NCBI RefSeq assembly: GCF_001659605.2 | Contig: NC_035164.2 | Coordinates: 12,312,965-12,376,964, forward strand | Reading direction: 5' to 3' | Source of the DNA: Manihot esculenta | Taxonomy: Eukaryota; Streptophyta; Magnoliopsida; Malpighiales; Euphorbiaceae | Length of the DNA stretch: 64,000 nucleotides | Part shown: piece by piece, positions 43,179 to 55,232 of the stretch | How positions within the stretch are numbered: the first letter of the stretch is position 1 | Layout: each line of letters opens with the position of its first letter | Translations under genes and position numbers: made by a program | Notes under the pieces: generated by a model | What the model saw: the letters and a program-made list of their open reading frames with translations, nothing else | The model's database searches: none | What the model was told of the DNA's origin: nothing

Positions 43179-46007
43179 TGTAACGACCCGGAAACTGGAC
43201 CGCTACCGACGCTAGGATCCAGATCGGCTTAAGGCTGTTGGGACCCATAGTAAGCCTAACATACATCCTGTACAACTGGTATAATCCCGTACATGATCAA
43301 ACATAACATAAAACTTTAAACTTTTCCTTTCATTTTCCAAGCTTAACCTGTGCATGCACAAAAATTGTAAACATAAAACCCCTTACTGGAGCCCTCATCA
43401 AATGCTCCAGTTGGGTCAACATATCATACGTCAAGCTTGGTTCAACAAATCTCATCATAAAACATACATAAAGATCATGTGTCAAAAGGAATTAACCATA
43501 CATGACTAGGGCAACGCACAACTCTAACCATGACATGTCATTACATATCCTTACATTACAATACATACTTTTACATCATTGCATAACTTTACATTACATC
43601 ATGTCCACTACTATTCTATCACATAAACACGACCATAGCCATAACCTGTTGACCTCCTGAACTATCTATGTCCCTGCAAACCTGAGGTTAGGGGAGAGGG
43701 GTGAGCTATAAAGCCCAATGAGCAGAACTATATAAAGAAAACATTTAAACATATGCCATCATGACACATCACAAACAATACACATCAAGGATGAACTTGT
43801 CACTAATAGCCGTCTACATATCTCATATCATAACATATCCAACTATGCCAGGGGCGATACGGCCACACCTGGTCTTCTCTTACATAGCTCATATCATAAC
43901 GTGTCCAACTATGCCAGGGGCGATACGGCTATGCCTGGTCTTCTCTTACATATAACATATTGCCAGGGGCGATACGGCCACGCCTGGTCTTTCTATCTCA
44001 TGTCATATCATATCATGTCATATCGTACAGAGGGCTAGCGGATCATTCAATATTCATCCACATCATCATCATCGTATTATGCAATGCATCATATTCGTGA
44101 ATTCTAATGCAAACAACCTATTACATAACATGGTATTCATGATGCATGAACATGCTTAAAACATTTGATTTAATTTTTAAACATAAAGTTCAGTTCTACT
44201 CACCTCTGGCTACCTCTGGACTAACTCTGAAGCAGCTAACACTGCTGAACACCTCGGTTCCTCAAGTCCGATCCTACACAGGTGGACTCAAATGAGGGAC
44301 CAAACATACTCTAACAGGACTCTAAACAACTCCCCAAAAACCCCCTAAAACATCATAAAACAATCATGCAAAACAAGCAAAGGAAGGCTGGACAGGGCAC
44401 CTTCGGCGGCATATTCGGCGGCTGAAAGCTCCCACAGATCCGAAAGTCAGGCACTTTCGGAGGCAGGTTCGGCGGTCGAAAGTCTCCTCCAGAGACGAAA
44501 GCCAGGCACTTTCGGCGGCACCTTTCTTTTGCATTGTCATTTCATTCATGGATAGCTAGGTGACACATGGAAAGGTAAACTATATTTTATGTTTTAACTT
44601 TCCATATTTATACTTTAACCTACTAAACTCTTTACCATGTTTCAATTTAGTTTTCAAACTTTCAATATTCATAGATTGACCTACTAAACTATACATTTAG
44701 CCTTTAGAAGCCCTTTTCACTTAAGCAAGCATGACGGATATAAACAAGCACCTCAAGCAAGCACGTCGGGAAACCCTAAGCACCTCCCGAAAGTGACTCA
44801 TTCCCGACTCGCTAATCACACTGTCTACTTTATTTCTGGATACGTCCGTTTCTTTATTTGAGTTTTCTATGATTCAATTATTAGCAGATTAGAGTTAAGC
44901 TAGCACCTCCTCTAATGCCACTTACTCTAGGAATGAAATAGTCTACCGATGGCACTACTCTACCTATGGGTTTGAGGATGTTACACCTTCGGCGGCCGAA
45001 AGTCCCATCCAGAGCCGAAAGTCCATTTTTGGGGGCAAGATTAGGCGGCCAAAGATTGCTTCCACAGGCAGGTTCGGAAGCCGAAACCACCTTCGGCAGC
45101 CGAACCTGGGTTCCCCAGCAAGGCAGAACCCGTTTTCGCCTCATGCAATCCGCCTCCAAAACCTCCCACACTCACGTCCAACACTTCCAAAACATTCACA
45201 ACTCATACAACAAGCATATAGGGTCTCAAACTAGCCTAAACCCCAACAAACATCTCATTAAACATGCATTAACATACTTTTATTATAAAGGGTATCAAAA
45301 CCCTAACATGCACATCCATACAACTCATACATTCCTAGCCCTTAACCCTTCATAAAACTCACTTAAAGCATCATAAAGGATAAAGATCTACACTTACCTC
45401 TTGAAGCTCGAGGTTTGGTGCGACCTAAGCTTGAAGGTATGGAGAGTCCAAGCTCCAAAAGTCTCCAAGCTCTCAAAACCTTGATCAAAGCTTAAAACTC
45501 TTCAAAACAAAGATAAAACTCATGAAAACTTGTGGGATTTAAAGAAAAAGCATAAAAACAACCAAAGGAGAGCATGAACTCACCTATGCCCGAAAAGAGA
45601 GAGAAAACTCACCCATTTTCCGGACAAGGGGCATTTTATAGGTGGTCGGCCAAACCTCCTTCGGCGGCCAAAGCTGCTTCCGAAACTTCACCACGTTCGG
45701 CGGCCGAACATGGGGTTCGGCGGTCGAAAGAAAGCCACTTTCGGAAGCCTAACGTGCCTCCTAAACAGCCCCATGTTCGGCGGCCAAACTTGAGGTTCGG
45801 CGGCCGAACCTGGGTTCTTCCCTCCTTGGTCTTTTCTTTCAAAACTCAATTTCTTTCTCATTGAAAACCTTCAAAACACTTAAGAACATTTTAGAAAACC
45901 TTTATTTTACCCTTCCAGAAGACTCCGACATCCGAGATTTCCGGATTCCAATGGAGATCCAGCCGGAAAGTTGAAATTCCGATGCCGGGGTCTAGCCGGG
46001 TATTACA
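43179..46007 (-). repeat. T3 3' LTR (2829 bp, with an insertion)
   Basis: Same family of termini (TGTAATACCCGG and GGTCGTTACA on the minus strand). Direct repeats with TATGCCAGGGGCGATACGGC and CTGGTCTTCTC lie at about 43851-43995. The TTCGGCGGCCGAA-type motif is present in two clusters, partly decayed. An insertion at 44525-44983 accounts, with its 6-bp flanking repeat, for the whole length difference to the 2364-bp partner. Confidence 0.92.
44525..44983. mobile_element. Unidentified 459-bp insertion in T3 LTR
   Basis: Absent from the other T3 LTR, where GCACTTTCGGCGGCACCTTC is continuous (about 59501-59520). Flanked by CACCTT on both sides (44519-44524, 44984-44989), which looks like a target duplication. 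I see no terminal inverted repeat, poly-A tail, coding frame or LTR-type TG/CA ends, so the class is unknown. A sequence with TCCCGACTCG and GATACGTCCG stands near its middle. Confidence 0.7.
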
Positions 46008-46010
46008 TTC

Positions 46011-46019
46011 TCTCCCCCA
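46011..46019 (-). other. T3 polypurine tract
   Basis: The minus strand reads TGGGGGAGA, close to the LTR edge at 46007; the tract is weaker than in T1 and T2. Confidence 0.65.
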
Positions 46020-46149
46020 TTAAGAACATTCGTCCCCGAATGTTCCTCAACTAGCACATGCATACACATAACATAAACACAAACATAAAAACACATAAAC
46101 TCTAGTCTAAAAGAAACACGGTACCACTGGAGTATGAACTCCCGGTCTC

Positions 46150-47384
46150 CCAGGCGCACTTTTCATACTAAGGTAATTCCAAAGAATTTTCACCATCGAG
46201 ATTTCCTTGTTCCTGTACCTTCTGACTTGTGTGCCTACGATTCGTACCAGTTACTCAACATAGGTGAGATCCCCCTGAGATCCTCACCTCTGGTCCTTTA
46301 AGAACCTCACTCGGATCTGACACGAACTCACATCTCATGGAAACATGGAAAAACAGATGGATCTCCTCCACGGAAGTAGGCAAACCTAACTCGTGAGATA
46401 CATTCCCAATCCTGAGCAGGATTTCAAAGGGTCTGATGTATCTTAGAGTTAGTTTACCCTTTTTCCCATAACGAATCACCCTCTCTTAGGAGACACCTCC
46501 AGCAATACTCCAACCTTCTCCTGAACCTCAACATGCTTCCGCTGCGCACTCTGATAAAACTCTTCTCCCTTTTGGAACTCTACATGCTTCCTGCGGACAT
46601 CTACATAACTCTTCTGCTGACTCACATCAGTTCTACTTCTTTCTCTAACCACCGGCCTTCTCTCTACTGTAATATGGGATAAACTGCTAAGTGATCTCCG
46701 GCTGAGGACATCTAACATGACATTTGCCTCACCCGGAAGATACTGAAGCTTGAAATCATAGTCACTAAGTAGTTCTACCCATTTTTCCAGCCTCAGGTTC
46801 AACTCTTTTTGACTCAGGATGTACTGCAAGCTCCTTTGATCTATAAAGACCTTACATCTTACCCTATACAGGTACTGCCTCCACATCTTGCGTGCAAAGA
46901 TTACAACTGTCGTCTCTAGATTATGTGTAGGATAATTCAACTCCTGCTTCTTCAGCTGTCTAGAAACATAAGCAATTACCCTATCACTTTGCATTAACAC
47001 ATAATCTAGTCCCACACGGAACGCATCACAGGACACTATGAAATCTTCATTACTGGTAGGCAGGGCTACCACCGGTGCTGACGTCAACCTTCTCTTTGAC
47101 TTTACAAAGCTTTCTTCACACTAGCCAGACCACACAAACCTCTGATTCTTTCTTGGTCAACCTAGTCATAGGAGCTGCAATCTTAGAGAAGTCCTGAACG
47201 AACCTCCTGTAGTAACTTGCCAAACCCAAAAAAAAAAAAAACTCTTGATCTCTGTTACTGTAGTGGGTCTAGGCCAGTTAGCTATAGCTTCTACCTTCTT
47301 GGGGTCCACTTCAATTCCATTTTCTGACACAACATGCCCCAAGAATGAAATGCTCCTCAACCAGAACTCACACTTGGAGAACTT
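46150..47384 (-). pseudogene. T3 pol 3' part: RT end, RNase H, chromodomain remnant
   Basis: Minus strand: RT palm/thumb ([17 protein letters not shown], 47340-47290), a run of A's at 47229-47241 that shifts the frame, RNase H (VSCDAFRVGLDYVL, then HNLETTVVIFA), and VERRPVV. The sequence then jumps to RSRTDVSQQKSYVDVRRKH, which in T1 lies some 350 codons further on, so the whole integrase zinc and catalytic core is deleted. The GKKGKLTLRYIRPFEIL part and a decayed chromodomain follow to about 46150. Non-functional. Confidence 0.85.
47380..47384. repeat. Target duplication AACTT (left of C)
   Basis: AACTT at 47380-47384 and 55233-55237 flanks C. The T3 RT reads through (GLYAKF then SKCEFWLRS) when C is removed. 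Confidence 0.92.
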
Positions 47385-48874
47385 TGTTGGGAAATCCCGA
47401 GATTATTGCAATCCAGTTGCGCAGCGGAAAAATAAAATCTCTATTGATTTCCTTTCCCAAAATCCAAGTGGTTCCTTTAATTAATAAGATGGATATGAGA
47501 CTAACCTGTTAATCTCGTCAAGAAGATACAATGGCGGACTGATGGTGCTGCCTTTTCAAACGAACACCCTCTATGGTATCCACACGAACGTCTTCTATCC
47601 TTCTAGAGTGCTAGCTCTTTCAAAGATGGATAGATCATGTGCTCCACAATCTGCAATCTTTTAGACTGAGTTTTCTCAAAACTTAACATCAACTTACTCA
47701 ATCTGTAGAAGGAGTATTTATATGTCTCAGTCTTTTATTTTCACACAACTCCTTTTCCTAAAAGGAGTTGTATTTTTCCCACAATTCTTTTCCTAAAAGA
47801 ATTGTACAACTCTTTTCCTAAAAGAGTTGTGTTCAGAACCCACTATCACAATCTTACAGATACTCAAATATCTTTATGTGATAGAGTCCTTTATCTGTAA
47901 CAATTACAGATAGACTGCAGATCTTTTAAATATTATTATCTCATAATAATAAATAATTAATATTAATAATAATAACACATTATTGTTATTAATTATACTA
48001 ATGGGCTTTTAGCCCATTAATATAGCACATCAACAACGTTCTTGTGTGTGACCCAATAGGCTCATATTAATTGGCAATAGGCCCAGTCCAACAAGGCCTA
48101 TAAATCATAAGTGGCCTCTAGCAAGACATTATGACTACCCAACTAATATGAGGATTAATAGTCCGATAAAGCCTATTAAATAGAACATGTATTAATCCCT
48201 TTGTCACACGATATCTAGTTTGAACATAAGTCATGGTCAATGTCAAACTTATAATGTTCAAACTTATGATTTCTCGATCTCTAAGTAAACTGATAAATTC
48301 AAATGATATTGATCACACTATCAATTCATTTGAGCACGGCCATGCATTTCTCAGTCTCACTCATCGAGGGGCCCAAAAGATATCTCTCTCATAGAGAGGG
48401 ACAAATCCTACCTTGATTGTTCATTTTCCTCTACATAATTTCTATTATGCTCAATCATAACCTTTATGATTGTCTGATTAAAGACAACGTTTGATTATGT
48501 CAAAACATAATAGTCCTTATGTTGGAAACTATGACAATCTCAAGTCAAAGGATTAAGACATAACTATTTTGAGATTCACTTATGACAATGACCCATGTAG
48601 TGATCTCAATGCGGGTCCATCCAATACTTTATTCTCCAACAAGTATTTATGATTATTGAATTATATCAACATATACATAATCATCTCATGATTATCAATC
48701 AATAACCATACCAGTTATATTTTATTATTATCAACATAATAATAAGTAACCAGGGATGATAATCATTATTATGTAACATGCAAACAAATAATAATGATAA
48801 AAACCTCTTTTATTAATAACCAAAATGACATACAAATAGATCCAATATAATGGCCTAGGGCATATACACTAACA
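47385..48874 (-). repeat. C 3' LTR (1490 bp)
   Basis: Minus strand TGTTAGTGTATATGCC to GATTTCCCAACA. It has a TATA box (reverse of 47715-47722) and, at about 47745-47830, three related inverted segments built on CTTTTCCTAAAAG(G/A). About a dozen differences from its partner by eye. Confidence 0.94.
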
Positions 48875-48885
48875 ATCTCCCACTT
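48875..48885 (-). other. C polypurine tract
   Basis: The minus strand reads AAGTGGGAGAT directly before the 3' LTR. Confidence 0.8.
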
Positions 48886-48894
48886 GCACTAGGC

Positions 48895-49392
48895 CTAATC
48901 ATATAAGTATCTAATACCCATAGACCTAGTGTGCTGATCATGCTTGACCTGTGAAAGAGGCTTGGTCAGTGGATTTGCAATGTTGTCATTTGTGTCTACT
49001 TTGCATATTTTGATATCTTCTCTATCAATGATCTCTCGAATAAGGTGATATCGCCTAAGTATATGTTTAGATCTCTGGTGAGATCTGGGCTCCTTTGCCT
49101 GTGCTATGGCACTGTTATTACCATAATAAAGGTCCATAGGATTTGCAAAACTGGGAACCATTCCCAATTCTGAGATGAATTCCTTCAACCAGACTGCCCT
49201 TTTAGCTGCATCTGATGCTGCTATATACTCAGCTTCTATTGTAGAATCTGCTATAGTGCTCTGCTTGGAACTCTTCCAACTAACAACTCCACCATTTAAA
49301 TTGAATACGAATCCTGACTGCGATCTGATGTCATCTATGTCGGTTTGAAAACTAGCATCTGTGTAACCACTTACAACTAGCTCGTCTTCCAA
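48895..49392 (-). pseudogene. C RNase H
   Basis: Copia RNase H: SGYTDASFQTDIDD (about 49370), QSGFVFNLNGGVVSWKSSKQ, ADSTIEAEYIAASDAAKRAVWLKE, then NDNIANPLTKPLSQ and a stop at 48895. It is complete, but its frame differs from the upstream RT frame. The join (LKYL then YGGLEDELV) lacks about a dozen codons usual in this family, so a small deletion caused the shift. Confidence 0.85.
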
Positions 49393-50867
49393 TCCTCCAT
49401 AAGGTACTTTAGGATATCCTTAACAGTTGTCCAGTGACTTTCACCGGGATCTGCTTGATATCTGCTTGTTGTGCTCAAGGCATATGAGATGTCTGGTCTA
49501 GTACATAACATGGCATACATGATAGATCCAATAGCAGAAGCATAAAGGATCTTATTCATCCGTTCTCGCTCATCAGATGTCATAGGACATTGATTCTTGC
49601 TGAGATGAATACCATGAGACATGGGCAAGAATTCTCTTTTGGAATCTTGCATGCTGAACATTTTCAGCACCTTGTCGATATAAGTACTTTGACTCAGACC
49701 TATTATCCTCTTGGATCTATCCCTATAGATCTTAATACCAAGAATATATGCGGCCTCACCTAAGTCCTTCATTAAAAAAGAATTCCCAAACCAAGTCTTA
49801 ACCTTTTGCAAGGTAGGGATATCATTTCCTATGATTAATATGTCATCCACATATAGGACTAGAAACACAACTGCACTCCCACTAACCATCTTGTAAACAC
49901 AAGGTTCATCTTCATCAATGAGCAAAGGTTCACGATTATTAGTCATGAGAAATCCATATCTCTCAGGCTGATGACGTGTCCTATCAGATCTGCGTGGGAC
50001 TTGTGTCACCCTTTCAGTTTCCACAACTGTTTGTGGTTCTGGAAGTGGTTCTACCAGCGGTTCAATGCTCTCTTGTGGTTCTTGAGTTTTCTCAAGTCGC
50101 ACTATACTCCCACTGAATCTTTGAGAGATAAATTCCTTTTCTAAAAAGGTACCATTTTGAGCAACAAACACTTTGTTCTCTGAGGGAGTATAGAGGTAGT
50201 ATCCTTTGGTTTCCTTAGGATACCCCACAAAATTGCACTTGATAGATTTTGGAGCTAGCTTATCTGAAATTGGACGTTTCACATAAGCTACACAACCCCA
50301 AATCTTAAGGAAAGACAAACTGGGCATTTTCCCTGTCCATAACTCATATGGTGTCTTTTCAACCGCTTTCGATGGTACTCGGTTTAGCATGAATGCAGCT
50401 ATTTCCAAGGCATAACCCCAAAGTGATAAAGGGATATTTGTTTGACTCATCATAAATCGAACCATATCTAATAATGTTTGATTTCTCCTTTCAGAAACAC
50501 CATTCCATTGTGGATTTCCTGGAGGAGTTAATTGTGAAACAATTCCACAGTTTCTAAGATGTTCATCAAACTCTTGACTCAAATATTCACCACCTCGATC
50601 AGATCGAAGCATCTTAATAGTTCTACCAAGTTGATTTTGTACTTCATTTTGAAAAGTTCTAAACATTTCAAAAGATTCATGCTTATGTTTCATTAGGTAG
50701 ACATAGCCATACCTATTGAAATCATCAGTGAATGTAATGAAGTACTGATAACCTCCCCTGGCACTAATGCTTAGTGGGCCACATACATCTGTATGTATTA
50801 AGCCCAATAAGTCTGAAACCCTTTGACCTTGTCCAGTAAAAGGGTCCTTTGTCATCCAAGCAAACAA
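49377..50867 (-). pseudogene. C integrase and internally deleted RT
   Basis: The integrase core is intact by motif: HTDVCGPL, FTDDFNRYGYVY, RSDRGGEYLS, NGVSERRNQTLLD. The copia-typical GKMPSLSFLKIWGCVAYV and a Pro/Glu-rich linker follow. RT then begins LLIDEDEPCVYKMVSGS, YVDDILIIGND. In copia RTs the EDEP found near the RT start and the EDEP before CVYK are separated by roughly 160-170 codons, so the N-terminal half of RT is gone, in frame, between two short repeats. The YVDD box and thumb (CTRPDISYAL) remain. RT is non-functional. Confidence 0.88.
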
Positions 50868-51688
50868 GATTCACAAATTTCAAATGATTTAAAATCAAAT
50901 GAATCTAATAAACCATCCTTATGAAGCTTAGATATGCGATTCTCATTTATATTACTAAGATGATAGTGCCATAAATATATTGGGTTTAACTCATTTGGCT
51001 TAGTTTTCTTAGAAGTTATGTTATAGATATTTGTTGTCTCTAGAATCATCTAGATTAAGGACATAAAGGCCATCATATGAATTTGCAATACAATAAAGCA
51101 AATCATCTTTATTAATGGAACATTTCTTATTCTTAATAAGAAATGAAAAACCTTCATCGTCCAAAACAAAACTGAAATAATATTTCTACTCAAAATAGGA
51201 ACATAAAAGCAATTGTTCAAAACTAACAAAAGCCCATTGGGCAACACAAGTTCATATGTCCCTACAGCTATGGTAGCAACTCTTGCTCCATTGCTTACAC
51301 GTAGGTCCACTTCGCCCTTTTTCAGTTTTCTACTCCTTTTGAGACTCTGCACATTTGTACAAATGTGAGAACCATATCCGATATCTAATATCCATGAAGT
51401 AGAAATAGATAAATTAATATTTATAACATAAATACCTGAAGTCGTAGTCTCACTACTCTTCTTCTTCTTGCACTCATCCAAATAGAGTTTGCAATTTCTC
51501 TTCCAATGCCCTGGTTCCTTGCAATGGAAGCAAATTCCTTCCTTAGGAACTATTTCCTTAGGAACTTTTGCCTTGGATTGCCATTTAGGCTTGCCTCGTC
51601 CCTTAGGCCCATTACCACCTTTAGACTTGGGCTTCCCCTTATTTTTCATGGGCTTACCCTTATTGACATTCAAAATTTGCGTAGGCCT
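50852..51688 (-). pseudogene. C gag zinc knuckle, protease, GAG-pre-integrase
   Basis: Lys/Gly-rich segment, then CCHC knuckle CFHCKEPGHWKRNC (about 51530), then protease SWILDIGYGSHICTNV (about 51390). Its active site is DIG where copia proteases have DTG or DSG, a likely inactivating change. The segment LWHYHLSNINENRISKLHKD to CESCLLG (50970-50852) is the integrase zinc region. Frame changes occur at about 51120 and at the CLLG/MTKD join, the latter fitting a 4-bp loss. Confidence 0.83.
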
Positions 51689-52303
51689 TTACTTGATATT
51701 TACCTCAGCTGTCTTTAGCATCTCATGCAACTCAGGAATGGATTTCTCCATATTGTTCATGTTATAGTTCATGACAAATTGAGAAAAACTGCTAGGTAAA
51801 GAATGTAGGATCAAATTCGTGGAGAGTTCTAAACTCAGAGGATAGCCAAGCCTAGCAAGGTGATCAATGTAGCCTTTCATCTTTAAAACATGAGCACTAA
51901 CTGAATCACCTTCAGCCATTTTGCAATCATGCAATGCGATGGTGGTTTCATACCTGTCCTGCCTAGCTTGTTGTTGGAAAGCCTGTTTGAGATGGACACT
52001 CATCTCATAGGCCTCAAGGTGCTCCAGATCCTTATGAAGTTCTGGGCACATAGTTGCCAACATAAGACATCCAATGTCATTAGAATCATCCATATGCTTC
52101 TTATGCTTGTTCTTAAGAGCATTAGTAGCATCAGCAGGAGGTGGTTCAGGGACAGCTTCATCAAGCATGTAGGACTTTTTCTCTTGCTTGAGAATAATTC
52201 TCAAGTTTCTAAACCAGTCAACAAAATTAGTCCCATTTTCTTTCAGTTTATCCTTCTCAAGGATAGATCGCAGTGATAAGGTGGAATTGTTATTAGCAGC
52301 CAT
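51689..52303 (-). pseudogene. C gag (UBN2-type)
   Basis: An ATG at 52303 (MAANNNSTLSLRSILEKDKL) begins a copia Gag with NFVDWFRNLRIILKQEKK, LMLATMCPELHKDLEHLEAYEM and HVLKMKGYIDHLARLGYPL. This domain forms the particle shell. It ends with an in-frame TAA at 51689-51691 just before the zinc-knuckle segment, which is in the same frame. Confidence 0.88.
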
Positions 52304-53219
52304 AATTATCTACAAAAATATGCAAACATAATTAATTTAGTAAACAAATTAATATTGAGGTGATAATAATCTCCCACTAAAATATAACCCTCAAAATAAT
52401 AATAATATTTTAGTGGGCTAAGATCCATATTTCACCTAACTCTAAGTCAGCTTTGGCATGACGCTTAGAATTAAGTTATTTAGGTAGGTAACCCCTTACC
52501 AATTACATCTAATGTAACTCTTAAATTATGAGGTTTTGACATCATATGTCAAATGCATGTTATACCCCATCTAATGCCTTAGGCCCAAAACCGTTTTGAT
52601 AGCCTAATTAAGCTCAACCAAAATTAAATAAATAAGTAACCATTACTCATCCTATCTTACTAGGATAACCTAATGCACTTTGCTTTGGCAAAACCTGCAT
52701 TTTGGTGATCTTAGTCTTGATAGGTTTTTAATATATGGGTGGCATTAAAACTTAAAATTTTAGAGTGAGGGTTCAATTTTAATTTTAATTATTTTGTCTT
52801 GCATATATATCATAGCATCCAATATGCATACATATATATATATAGACAATGATGCATAGTATCTCATACTAATAAAATATAGTCATATAAATCTGATTTA
52901 AAGACTAAAAATAATAATAAAATATAATCATTTAAATCTAATTTAAAGACTAAAAATAATAATAATAAAATTATAGTCATTTAAATCTAATTTAAAGACT
53001 AAAAGAAAATAATATTTTATTATTATTATTATTATTATTTTTTATTATTTTCAGGGGCAAAAACATAATTTTGGGGCATCATCTTCTTCCCCCAGCTCCT
53101 GCCCGAAGGTCCAGAAGCCCGCCGGACTCTCCGGCCGTTGCCCTCACCGTGGCGCGACTCACCGACGGGCGAACCACCGATGCACGGCCCACCGGCGCGC
53201 GAGGCACTGGTCACGCGAT

Positions 53220-53360
53220 CCCCGGGCGCGCTACCCCTTGGGTCGCGCGACCCACGTCGCGCGACTCACTGATCGCGCGACCCACTGGGAGGCGCGACCC
53301 ACTGGGAGGCGCGACCCACGGAGAGGCGCGACCCTCCTGTCGCGCGGCCCTTCCAGGGCG
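53220..53360. repeat. GCGCGACCCAC imperfect tandem repeats
   Basis: GCGCGACCCAC followed by TGGGAGGC occurs as two adjacent exact 19-base units (about 53274-53312), with further decayed copies on both sides (GCGCGACTCAC, GCGCGACCCTC). CpG-dense, unlike everything around it. Confidence 0.85.
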
Positions 53361-53536
53361 CGCGATCCTCCGGGGCCGGCCTTCTCAGTCACTGCGTTCC
53401 AGGCAGTGACGCCGGCCAGGCTATCGACGGCCGAAGAATCAGTCGTTCCTCGCCGGCGGCGGCAAAGACACTCTCTGCAGGTGGTCGCGAGCGTCACACG
53501 CCCTCCACGTCTGCCCATCAGCCTCGCCAATTTCTG

Positions 53537-53565
53537 GGTTCACGATGACTGTTCATCGTGAATCC
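53537..53565. repeat. Hairpin in C leader
   Basis: GGTTCACGATGA and TCATCGTGAATCC pair with a 4-base loop and one G-T pair. It stands at the boundary between the GC-rich island and AT-rich leader. Confidence 0.7.
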
Positions 53566-53729
53566 AGTTGCAAATATTTTTATTTAATTAATTTAATTTT
53601 TCTAACAAAATTAAAATTATTTAAATGATCTAATAATTTATCTATAATTATCATGCCATTCTAATAAACATATATCACATATATAATATCAATCATGGCA
53701 TAATTAATTTAAACGAAAAGCACAGGTAG

Positions 53730-53741
53730 GCTCTGATACCA
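53730..53741 (-). other. C primer-binding site (tRNA-iMet)
   Basis: The minus strand reads TGGTATCAGAGC, one base from the 5' LTR. Confidence 0.9.
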
Positions 53742-53742
53742 C

Positions 53743-55232
53743 TGTTGGGAAATCCCGAGATTATTGCAATCCAGTTGCGCAGCGGAAAAATAAAATCTCT
53801 GTTGATTTCCTTTCCCAGAATCCGAGTGCTTCGCTTAATTAATAAGATGGATATGAGACTAACCTGTTAATCTCGTCAAGAAGATACAATGGCGGACTGA
53901 TGGTGCTGCCTTTTCAAACAAACACCCTCTATGGTATCCACACGAACGTCTTCTATCCTTCTAGAGTGCTAGCTCTTTCAAAGATGGATAGATCATGTGC
54001 TCCACAATCTGCAATCTTTTAGACTGAGTTTTCTCAAAACTTAACATCAACTTACTCAATTTGTAGAAGGAGTATTTATATGTCTCAGTCTTTTATTTTC
54101 ACACAACTCCTTTTCCTAAAAGGAGTTGTATTTTTCCCACAATTCTTTTCCTAAAAGAATTGTACAACTCTTTTCCTAAAAGAGTTGTGTTCAGAACCCA
54201 CTATCACAATCTTACAGATACTCAAATATCTTTATGTGATAGAGTCCTTTATCTGTAACAATTACAGATAGACTGCAGATCTTTTAAATATTATTATCTC
54301 ATAATAATAAATAATTAATATTAATAATAATAACACATTATTATTATTAATTATACTAATGGGCTTTTAGTCCATTAATATAGCACATCAACAACGTTCT
54401 TGTGTGTGACCCAATAGGCTCATATTAATTGGCAATAGGCCCAGTCCAACAAGGCCTATAAATCATAAGTGGCCTCTAGCAAGACATTATGACTACCCAA
54501 CTAATATGAGGATTAATAGTCCGATAAAGCCTATTAAATAGAACATGTATTAATCCCTTTGTCACACGATATCTAGTTTGAACATAAGTCATGGTCAATG
54601 TCAAACTTATAATGTTCAAACTTATGATTTCTCGATCTCTAAGTAAACTGATAAATTCAAATGATATTGATCACACTATCAATTCATTTGAGCACGGCCA
54701 TGCATTTCTCAGTCTCACTCATCGAGGGGCCCAAAAGATATCTCTCTCATAGAGAGGGACAAATCCTATCTTGATTGTTCATTTTCCTCTACATAATTTC
54801 TATTATGCTCAATCATAACCTTTATGATTGTCCGATTAAAGACAACGTTTGATTATGTCAAAACATAATAGTCCTTATGTTGGAAACTATGACAATCTCA
54901 AGTCAAAGGATTAAGACATAACTATTTTGAGATTCACTTATGACAATGACCCATGTAGTGATCTCAATGCGGGTCCATCCAATACTTTATTCTCCAACAA
55001 GTATTTATGATTATTGAATTATATCAACATATACATAATCATCTCATGATTATCAATCAATAACCATACCAATTATATTTTATTATTATCAACATAATAA
55101 TAAGTAACCAGGGATGATAATCATTATTATGTAACATGCAAACAAATAATAATGATAAAAACCTCTTTTATTAATAACCAAAATGACATACAAATAGATC
55201 CAAGATAATGGCCTAGGGCATATACACTAACA
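53743..55232 (-). repeat. C 5' LTR (1490 bp)
   Basis: Partner of 47385-48874 with identical length; TATA box on the reverse of 54073-54080. Confidence 0.94.

Larger units (their letters stand above)
52304..53729 (-). other. C leader with GC-rich repeat block
   Basis: The 1.4-kb leader is AT-rich with (AAT)n and TA runs (52730-53045) and lacks genes. It also holds a sharply bounded GC-rich island at about 53075-53480 full of GCGCGACCCAC-type repeats, and a hairpin at 53537-53565 (GGTTCACGATGA and its complement). The island's open frames on both strands have simple-repeat composition and I do not regard them as genes. Confidence 0.75.
47385..55232 (-). mobile_element. C: Ty1/copia element
   Basis: Complete 7848-bp unit: LTRs of 1490 bp each (47385-48874, 53743-55232), tRNA-iMet site 53730-53741, polypurine tract 48875-48885, target duplication AACTT. 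The gene order gag, protease, integrase, RT, RNase H identifies Ty1/copia; I do not assign a lineage. RT carries a large deletion and there are several frame breaks, so this copy could not move by itself. Confidence 0.95.

Noticed and set aside
53071..53561. Open frames in both directions over the GC-rich block that could look like a host protein rich in Arg, Pro and Thr.
   Set aside because: They come from GCGCGACCCAC repeats, overlap on both strands, and sit in the leader of copia element C.
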